The translations under genes and the position numbers were made by a program. A DNA stretch of 18,899 bases. Origin: TCS55 sp964343505. Its GTDB lineage: Bacteria > Fidelibacterota > Marinisomatia > Marinisomatales > TCS55. This document shows positions 13,759-18,899 of this stretch, in pieces. Location: positions 1-18,899 of the forward strand of contig CAYFJU010000065.1 of the NCBI GenBank assembly GCA_964343505.1, given 5' to 3'. The notes under the pieces are model-generated. The model saw only the letters and a list, made by a program, of their open reading frames with translations, searched no databases and was not told the DNA's origin. Numbering within the stretch: position 1 is the stretch's first letter; every line of letters begins with the position of its first letter.

Positions 13759-14373
13759 CTAGATTGCCAATTTAAAAACAAATGTGTATGCAGGTTTCCA
13801 TGATCCATCAGTTAAAGTTTGATTATATTTATAATAGATTGAACATTTCCCCCATTTGCTTTTGGGCAGGTCAAAGCCGGCCTCGATGCGGTTCACATAA
13901 TATTTCCAAGGGTCGGTGGTGAAAAAGAATTCATTACTAATAAATGGCGTGAATTTGAATTTTGTAAATGGATTCCCAGACTTGAGTTGGATCCGCGTTC
14001 GGTTTCGCATGGCATCATCTTTCCCTTCACGGATGCGGTAATCCATACGTGATCGAATTTGCCATTTTACTTTACTACCCTTGATGGTCTTTATCACTTC
14101 CGCCTGAGGCCTTTGTTCCAATTGCCATTCATCATCCTTGGTGCGGTACATTTGTCGATATTTGATTCCAACCTTCCAATCATTTTTGAAGGGATAGTGG
14201 AAAGCCAAGTCCAGATGCTTATGAAAGAATCCCGTTTCATTAACGCGGCCATCCAATTCAATGGTATAGGTGGATTGTCCCAATGGCCGTTTCATTACCA
14301 CTTTATCCTGATGATTGAATTGGCCGCACAGGGATGATGCAATACAAAAAATTGAAATGAGGTTTCGAATCAT
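13759..14373 (-). CDS. Secreted DUF2490-like outer-membrane beta-barrel protein
   Basis: The 204-residue protein has a signal peptide (MIRNLISIFCIASSLCGQ, cleavage probably near residue 18). The mature part is built of short amphipathic strands with many aromatic and basic residues: HLDLAFHYPFKNDWKVGIKY, RSRMDYRIREG, then RNRTRIQLKS, and YYKYNQTL near the end. This matches the DUF2490 style of small outer-membrane barrel, whose function is unknown. Its ATG shares one base with the stop of the upstream gene (TAATG), indicating translational coupling. The coupled neighbours are another secreted protein and a cytosolic amidinohydrolase, which does not yet make functional sense. Confidence 0.72.
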   Translation of the reverse strand: MIRNLISIFCIASSLCGQFNHQDKVVMKRPLGQSTYTIELDGRVNETGFFHKHLDLAFHYPFKNDWKVGIKYRQMYRTKDDEWQLEQRPQAEVIKTIKGSKVKWQIRSRMDYRIREGKDDAMRNRTRIQLKSGNPFTKFKFTPFISNEFFFTTDPWKYYVNRIEAGFDLPKSKWGKCSIYYKYNQTLTDGSWKPAYTFVFKLAI

Positions 14374-15206
14374 TAATCCAATTGCTTAAATGTTGCGCCG
14401 AAATTCTCATTATCGGTCATGAAAACCAAATGACCATTGTGGAATATCATGGCTTCTACTTTTTGTCCGCCAAATACCATGATCGGTTTTAGGAGTTCCG
14501 GATGCGCCGGGATGAATGTGCCTGCATGATCCATCTCACCCAATTCATAGATGGCTGTTGTGAAAGGACCATCGTTTCCCGGATCAGATGTGGCGGAAGT
14601 CCAAATACTGCCGTCCGCTTTTATGGCAAGATCTGCAATATTCCGTTTATGTTTTTTGGGCTTGGGGAGGTCAAAAGTGAATTGTTGAATATCAAAAAAC
14701 GACTTTTTCTTTGGATTGAAAAATGCAGTGAAAAGGGTAGATTTTCGTTTGTCCGAACCACGGTCTCCATATATAAAAACAAGGCCTTGGCCCGATGGAA
14801 ATATTGTCAGTCCTTCCAAATTCATTTTGGGAGAAAGTCCCGGGAGGGTGAATGAATGGAGCAAATCCATTCGAAGATCGATGGGATCAACAAACACTTC
14901 ATAACATTTCCCGCTGCTTTCCATGAGAATGAAGCGGTCCGCTATCTTCGGTATCTGAATGGCCGCTTCCAAATCATAAGGCAATTCCGGTTCGGGCCAA
15001 ATCAATTGAGTGATGCGAAATTCATCATCAATAAAACTGACGCGGGGCTGTTTTTTCTTTTTATTATCGTGGACGACCAGATAGCCATCCTTGAATTGAA
15101 CAACACCACTAACAGAATACTGTTGGTCACCGTGAATGAGGCGCCAGTCGTCCGATGGTTGACCAAGGAGAAAAAGAGGTAAGAGGAATGTGGCGGCTTT
15201 TTTCAT
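14373..15206 (-). CDS. Secreted protein, possible beta-propeller (esterase-like/phytase-like)
   Basis: The family is not firmly recognised. The protein (277 residues) starts with a signal peptide, MKKAATFLLPLFLLGQ. Segments such as YDLEAAIQIP, NLEGLTIFPSG, IADLAIKADGSIW and VEAMIFHNGHLVFMTDNE look like blades of a small propeller, similar in style to esterase-like phytase-type or SdiA-regulated domains, where an acidic residue before 'GL' helps bind metal. The start at 15206 is preferred because it gives the ATGA overlap with the CYTH stop and a normal MKK signal peptide; an in-frame ATG at 15215 would add MGK. The TAA stop overlaps the ATG of the DUF2490-like gene. Periplasmic or surface location is predicted; a catalytic role is not supported. 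Confidence 0.65.
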   Translation of the reverse strand: MKKAATFLLPLFLLGQPSDDWRLIHGDQQYSVSGVVQFKDGYLVVHDNKKKKQPRVSFIDDEFRITQLIWPEPELPYDLEAAIQIPKIADRFILMESSGKCYEVFVDPIDLRMDLLHSFTLPGLSPKMNLEGLTIFPSGQGLVFIYGDRGSDKRKSTLFTAFFNPKKKSFFDIQQFTFDLPKPKKHKRNIADLAIKADGSIWTSATSDPGNDGPFTTAIYELGEMDHAGTFIPAHPELLKPIMVFGGQKVEAMIFHNGHLVFMTDNENFGATFKQLD

Positions 15207-15670
15207 TTTTCCCATGTATTGAATGGGTGCCTGGACAAATAGGCATTGTAATAATGTTCATCACTGGTCACCTCCCGGGCGGCCCATTTGGGCAGTGTAA
15301 CCTGTTCATCTTCCGCTTCAAGTTCCACTTCCGCCAGCCACAGTCCGTTATTATTGCCGTGGAACTCATCCACATCCCACAGTTTACCTTCTGCCATGAT
15401 CTTATAACGGGTCTTTTCTATGATTTCATTCTGACAAAGTTTGAGCATTGCTTGCGCTTCATCCATGGGTATTTCATATTCAAATTCATCCCGGGATAAA
15501 CCGGTACCGCTGGATTTCACCGCTAATGTGGAAATGTTGCCCTTAATCCGAACGCGCACAATCCCGTTTTCAGTGACGGCGATATATCCTTGCCTGTAGG
15601 GGACACCTTTAACGTCACCGGGCCAATGGGTCAGGTCCATCAAAAATTTGCGTTCAATTTCTTTTGCCAT
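15203..15670 (-). CDS. CYTH-domain triphosphate tunnel metalloenzyme
   Basis: The 155-residue single-domain CYTH protein carries the signature ExExK as EIERK at residues 4-8. Tunnel-lining charges follow: Arg39 and Arg41 (VRVRIKG), Lys52, Arg60 with Glu63 and Glu65, Lys86 and Arg88 (EKTRY), Asp99 and Asp101 (WDVDEF), and Glu114, Glu116 and Glu118 (LAEVELE). Family members bind triphosphates with Mg2+ or Mn2+; bacterial single-domain members are mostly inorganic triphosphatases, while mammalian thiamine triphosphatase is also CYTH. Here it lies two genes from a thiamine pyrophosphokinase, so thiamine triphosphate is a substrate worth considering (inference). An AAAGGT-like site precedes the ATG. 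A hairpin element separates it from the symporter upstream, and its TGA overlaps the next ATG. Confidence 0.85.
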   Translation of the reverse strand: MAKEIERKFLMDLTHWPGDVKGVPYRQGYIAVTENGIVRVRIKGNISTLAVKSSGTGLSRDEFEYEIPMDEAQAMLKLCQNEIIEKTRYKIMAEGKLWDVDEFHGNNNGLWLAEVELEAEDEQVTLPKWAAREVTSDEHYYNAYLSRHPFNTWEK

Positions 15671-15690
15671 GGTTTACCTTTTTTGGGATT

Positions 15691-15771
15691 TGAAAAACTC
15701 TTATCATAACACACCCTGTCCGGCCACCGCCGGCCACCCCTCTCTAATAGGGGACTGATCGGTGTTTTTCA
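15691..15771. repeat. Composite hairpin element between symporter and CYTH genes
   Basis: Inverted ends TGAAAAAC (15691-15698) and GTTTTTCA (15764-15771) enclose GC-rich modules: CCCTGTCCGGCC, GCCGGCC, and CCCCTCT...TAGGGG. The CCCTGYCCG and CCCTCT...AGGGG modules resemble those of the 5704-5822 element. The outer end includes the TGA stop of the symporter. On the minus strand it may attenuate transcription from the symporter into the CYTH gene. Confidence 0.55.
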
Positions 15772-17151
15772 ATTTTCCCTTTTCATTTTTGCTGCGTAAA
15801 TAAGCCCCGATGTTAGGATACCGGGATAGAATGGTTCAAGACCTAAGGGATAGCCATTTAAAAATTTTCCAACCACCGTCCACATAATACTGACAAATAC
15901 TGGTGCAACCATCATTGGAATGATGGAAACTCCTTTTATTCTTTTTTCACTGAAAGATAATAAGAACGGTAGTACCAATCCGGGGACGAGGATCGAACCT
16001 AAAACATACCAAAGTTTCACCACTGATGGTATGCTGAATGCCAGTCCTAAGGCTAGAAAGGCCGTTACACCGAGGCCTTTTCGTACGAATCCAGTGGAGG
16101 CATTCTCCCATAACTTTTGATCTTTTGTTGTCGGTGATTGAATCCGCCATAAAATATCCCTGCCAAATGTGATAGCGCTAATCAGACCCAAGGAATCAAT
16201 CGTGGACATAATTGTCGATAATAGTCCTGTGATGAATATGCCATATGCCAACGGAGGCAGGACCATAGCGCCCAGCCGGGGATAGGCGAATAATGGATCA
16301 CCGCTGGTTAAGAGTGCTTTGGCATAAAGGCCGGTGGATAAGGTGAGCATATCAAAAATAAACCAGAATCCGATGGAAATGAAAATCCCTTTTTGGGCTG
16401 TTTTTGGCGATTTAGCCGCGGCGCAACGCTGGTAAAATCCAGGATCTACGAAGGTCCACAAGGCGATAAAGAACCAGACTAATATGTATTGAATGGAAGC
16501 ACCGCCGGTCATATTAAGATGGGACTCAGGCAGGGACTGTGTCATCTCTGAGAAACGGCCACCGGATTTAATTGAAAAAACGAGCAGCAGCACAAATCCC
16601 ATGAACATGAACCCAAATTGAAAAGCATCAGTGCGAACAACAGCTTTGAAACCACCCATCCAGATGTAGCTGAGGCTTAATCCTGTGGCGATCATCAAAG
16701 ATAATCCAAATGATAATCCCGTAGTGAACTGCAGTAAAATGCCGATACTGAGGATGTATGGCGCCGGACTGGCTAATGCCAGAATGTACAGGGCGCTGAC
16801 AACACCGGCAGTTTTGCCGTAGCGGTCATGAAACTGGTCCGGGATTGAAATCGTCTTTAGTCGGTTGATTCGTCCCGCAATGAAAAAAGCAAATAGTAGA
16901 GCGAATACATAATATGGAAATCCAAAAATGAACCAAGTCTGGATCCCATAAGAATAGGTATTTTCACCGACACCGAGGATACCGCCATACCAAGTGGCAA
17001 CCAAAGTAACTACAAATCCCGGCAGGCTGAGTTTTCGTCCGGCCAGAAGGTATTCTTCCGGGTCTTTGCCCGATTGTTTAGAGCGGTAAAAGCCGAAACC
17101 GATGAGCAATCCCACATATAGGATCAGGATAGAAATATCCAGCCAGTGCAC
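15769..17151 (-). CDS. Sodium:solute symporter (SSF) family transporter
   Basis: This 460-residue inner-membrane protein has about 12-13 hydrophobic segments and the SSF fold. Recognisable parts are the opening segment with AGRKLSLPGFV after TM1, WYGG near 54-57, the SSF signature GGFKAVVRTDAFQFG at 166-180, and STIMSTIDS at 312-320, which matches the TM8 Na+-site serines. It should import a small solute with Na+. It starts with GTG (17149-17151), 3 nt after the thiamine pyrophosphokinase stop. SSF transporters termed ThiV have been assigned to thiamine or its HMP precursor in other bacteria, so thiamine or precursor uptake is a reasonable guess from context, but the sequence does not give substrate. 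Its TGA stop is part of a hairpin element. Confidence 0.9.
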   Translation of the reverse strand: MHWLDISILILYVGLLIGFGFYRSKQSGKDPEEYLLAGRKLSLPGFVVTLVATWYGGILGVGENTYSYGIQTWFIFGFPYYVFALLFAFFIAGRINRLKTISIPDQFHDRYGKTAGVVSALYILALASPAPYILSIGILLQFTTGLSFGLSLMIATGLSLSYIWMGGFKAVVRTDAFQFGFMFMGFVLLLVFSIKSGGRFSEMTQSLPESHLNMTGGASIQYILVWFFIALWTFVDPGFYQRCAAAKSPKTAQKGIFISIGFWFIFDMLTLSTGLYAKALLTSGDPLFAYPRLGAMVLPPLAYGIFITGLLSTIMSTIDSLGLISAITFGRDILWRIQSPTTKDQKLWENASTGFVRKGLGVTAFLALGLAFSIPSVVKLWYVLGSILVPGLVLPFLLSFSEKRIKGVSIIPMMVAPVFVSIMWTVVGKFLNGYPLGLEPFYPGILTSGLIYAAKMKREN

Positions 17152-17154
17152 TAA

Positions 17155-17787
17155 TTATCTTTCGTGGTGGCCGCGAAAAACGAGGATCGGCTCAGATGAA
17201 TCCACCGAAAAAGTGGCGCCCATGGATTGATTGGAAACAGCCCTTGCAGATGGATCGAGAATAGTATCATTCAAGGGGTAACGCAGAGCAGTTGTGGAAA
17301 CAACGGTGCCGAATCGTTGGGGAAACAGGGACACCATTTCACCGGGGAATGAATCAAACGATTTTTGACCGCGGTGGCTGGTGATGGTACAATGATCGGT
17401 CACCATAACAATATTCAGTTTTTCATAATAATCAAACAGGATGTAATGGTTGACTACTGTCATATCCTCCCGCAGGCCGGTGGCGCCTAAAATTGTAACA
17501 TGTTCGATGCCATTCATAATCACCCAATCCAAGGCTTTTTCAAGGTCTGTATTTTCTTGGCTCGGATCATAGATTTTTATTCCTTTAAACTCAGTACCCT
17601 TTTCTTCGAAAGAATCCATATCACCAATAATGACATGGGGCATGAGGTGAAGGGCCTCCAGTGAATTGGCGCTGCCGTCGGTGCAGATGACCGTCCCCGC
17701 ATCTTCCAGTATTTCCAATGGAATCAGGTGGATGGGGAAGACGCCATTGGCAAGAATGACGACGGGAGATTTAAAGTCGGTTATCAT
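17155..17787 (-). CDS. thiN: Thiamine pyrophosphokinase
   Basis: This 210-residue cytosolic enzyme transfers pyrophosphate from ATP to thiamine, giving thiamine diphosphate + AMP. Family motifs are in order: CTDGSAN (35-41), IGDMDS (54-59), QENTDLEKAL (77-86), GATGLREDMTVVN (101-113), and the C-terminal thiamine-binding part SNQSMGATFSV with DSSEPILVF (185-204). Length is normal. It is the first gene of the minus-strand array and lies 3 nt before the symporter, which argues for shared expression and a salvage role (uptake, then activation). No Shine-Dalgarno site is obvious, and I see no TPP riboswitch elements in the 163 nt upstream. Confidence 0.92.
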   Translation of the reverse strand: MITDFKSPVVILANGVFPIHLIPLEILEDAGTVICTDGSANSLEALHLMPHVIIGDMDSFEEKGTEFKGIKIYDPSQENTDLEKALDWVIMNGIEHVTILGATGLREDMTVVNHYILFDYYEKLNIVMVTDHCTITSHRGQKSFDSFPGEMVSLFPQRFGTVVSTTALRYPLNDTILDPSARAVSNQSMGATFSVDSSEPILVFRGHHER

Positions 17788-17950
17788 GAATTAATGATGT
17801 AATAATTTGGAAGAAATTAGGGTATTCGGCCTGCCCGATTCAAAAAAGAAATGAAAGTTGATAAAATTGGTTTAATCCATTTCTTCAATAATTATTTGCG
17901 TTTTATAATCACTTTAATTACATTAAAAAAGGATATTAAGGTATAAGTAA
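17788..17950. promoter_or_regulatory. Divergent AT-rich promoter region
   Basis: This gap separates the thiamine array (-) from the interrupted gene (+). A perfect TATAAT lies at 17904-17909, about 42 nt before the + strand ATG, but no good -35 sits at the right distance. TAAGGT (17937-17942) is a possible ribosome site for 17951. No TPP riboswitch (no CTGAGA-type core on either strand) is seen. Confidence 0.35.
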
Positions 17951-18499
17951 ATGAAATTATCACCCAAAATATCAATATTGTATTTAATCTTCACAGGTTT
18001 GAGTCACCTGTCCGCTCAAGACTTCCCTCCCGCCAAACCGCTCACCGACGAAATGCAAATTCGCCTTGTTTTGCAAAAAATTGAACAGGGAATAAAGGAC
18101 TAAAACCTAATAAAAATAACAGATGGCTTTGCCAATGAGGTTGAATCGAATGGGAAGTCGTTAAACCGGAAAGCGCTTTCCGATGAGTTCAAAAAAGCCT
18201 TTACGAGCTACCAAACACGGCAAGATGACATAACATTTATCAAACGGAAACCGCCCCGGGCTTCTTTAACCACAACTTGGGACTTTGAGATGGATAATGG
18301 TGAAATTAAATTTTTAAACGATAGTACTGCACTGGCTAAAACCTTGATTTATTTCGCCTCTGATCTTCTGGTTAAGGAGGATAATAAATCTAAAAAAAAT
18401 ATAAAGCGCTGGAATAATATCATGTTTCGAAAGATGAAGGGGGAATGGTATGTTAAAGAGGTAAGCATTACACTTATATTAATTAGGCCGGGTATATAA
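17951..18499 (+). pseudogene. Secreted small protein gene interrupted by one in-frame TAA
   Basis: Frame reading from the ATG gives a signal peptide (MKLSPKISILYLIFTGLSHLSA, then QDFPPAKPL) and runs to codon 50, then TAA at 18101-18103. The same frame stays open for 131 more codons to the TAA at 18497-18499, with protein-like content such as NLIKITDGFANEVESNG, TTTWDFEMDNGEIKFLND and FRKMKGEWYVKEVS. The total would be about 181 residues, with an ending like a small NTF2/SnoaL-type secreted protein. The single stop could be a nonsense mutation (one base from CAA, GAA or AAA) or a sequencing error. Re-initiation at the ATG at 18290 would give 69 residues without a signal peptide. TAAGGT 8 nt upstream supports the start. 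The family call is tentative. Confidence 0.7.
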
Positions 18500-18855
18500 T
18501 GTTTAAAGTCTTAAGAATCCATTTAATGGGACCAATTATGTTCTTTATCTTGGGGTGTAATACAGAGAAACCACCAGACTCAAATGAATTCGCAACTTTA
18601 GTATCGGAATATGATTGGATAGAAGGGCTTGATCTGCGTGAGGTTTTCGGATTAGAAAATGATAATGTGGGTATATTTGGTTATGTAGATGCAGCGTTTA
18701 TTGAAGTAGGAATGAGAACTTATTTTCATCGAGAGAGTAATAGAATACCAACTTATAAAGTGTACGACGAGAATTATGATTTTGATTATTTCCCAAATGA
18801 TGACCTATCGCTCAGACAATATGCAGCTACCTATGATAATAATAATTTGTATTAG
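18499..18855 (+). CDS. Small putative lipoprotein, function unknown
   Basis: The product has 118 residues. A hydrophobic start (LMGPIMFFILGC) ends in a lipobox-like ILGC with Cys20, so it is probably a lipoprotein anchored after signal peptidase II cleavage. The mature part is acidic and aromatic (YDWIEGLDLREVFGLEND, DENYDFDYFPNDD) and has no motif I recognise. The ATG shares one base with the TAA of the interrupted gene upstream (TAATG), which argues that the two were an operon. An alternative start at Met10 would also keep the lipobox. The stop is TAG at 18853-18855. The last 44 nt of the window contain no feature. Confidence 0.6.
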   Translation: MFKVLRIHLMGPIMFFILGCNTEKPPDSNEFATLVSEYDWIEGLDLREVFGLENDNVGIFGYVDAAFIEVGMRTYFHRESNRIPTYKVYDENYDFDYFPNDDLSLRQYAATYDNNNLY

Positions 18856-18899
18856 CTACGATTTAATCTGACACATTTGGCAATAAAAAGTGGTGGCCA

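Noticed and set aside
14502..14855. 117-codon plus-strand frame opposite the secreted propeller-like gene
   Set aside because: Antisense to a gene that is translationally coupled on both sides; composition not protein-like.
15207..15215. Earlier ATG for the secreted propeller-like protein (adds MGK)
   Set aside because: The ATG at 15206 gives the typical ATGA overlap with the CYTH stop and a standard MKK signal-peptide start. The earlier one is possible but less likely.
17788..17950. TPP riboswitch upstream of thiamine pyrophosphokinase
   Set aside because: The conserved CTGAGA-type core and its partner are not present on either strand of the intergenic region.

Overview
The window looks like a chromosomal segment of a Gram-negative bacterium of the FCB superphylum, perhaps a Marinimicrobia- or Ignavibacteria-like lineage. 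The signs are a large secreted sortilin/BNR-repeat protein, a DUF2490-type outer-membrane protein, an animal-type class I aldolase, moderate-to-low GC, many starts without a clear Shine-Dalgarno site, and intergenic space full of palindromic repeats. The taxon is inference; there is no rRNA or marker gene here. I see no tRNA, CRISPR array, insertion sequence, integrase or phage gene.

Region 1 (1-2660, + strand): two tandem GAPDH-family genes, 1 nt apart. The second is a complete GAPDH. The first keeps the NAD-binding fold and the catalytic His but has Ala at the catalytic Cys position and has lost the phosphate-binding Arg. It looks like a GAPDH pseudoenzyme translated next to a real one, and is the most unusual thing in the window. 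A cluster of hairpins and palindromes follows.

Region 2 (2659-5109, - strand): an acetoacetyl-CoA synthetase followed by a small YdjM/DUF457-type membrane protein, separated by a 32-nt perfect palindrome. Region 3 (5190-8978): a small secreted NTF2-like protein (+) converging on a 1046-residue secreted beta-propeller protein (-), with a MITE-like hairpin element between them.

Region 4 (9206-12828, + strand): central carbon metabolism. PPi-dependent phosphofructokinase and class II fructose-bisphosphate aldolase form an operon ending in a clear intrinsic terminator. A separately led class I aldolase follows. With the GAPDH pair, the window holds enzymes for the reversible F6P to 1,3-bisphosphoglycerate section of glycolysis/gluconeogenesis, apart from triose-phosphate isomerase.

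Region 5 (17787 down to 12868, - strand): a compact six-gene array: thiamine pyrophosphokinase, SSF-type Na+/solute symporter, CYTH triphosphatase, secreted propeller-like protein, DUF2490-like outer-membrane protein, and a DDAH/arginine-deiminase-like amidinohydrolase. Most junctions are 3-nt gaps or stop/start overlaps. The first three suggest a thiamine (di/tri)phosphate theme.

Region 6 (17951-18899, + strand): a small secreted-protein gene broken by one in-frame TAA, overlapping a small lipoprotein gene.

A dispersed family of 28-34 nt perfect palindromes with GTAGAGAC-type arms occurs four times, plus one disrupted copy. Each sits at a gene 3' end and some copies touch or supply the stop codon. 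Two larger composite hairpin elements also sit at gene ends.
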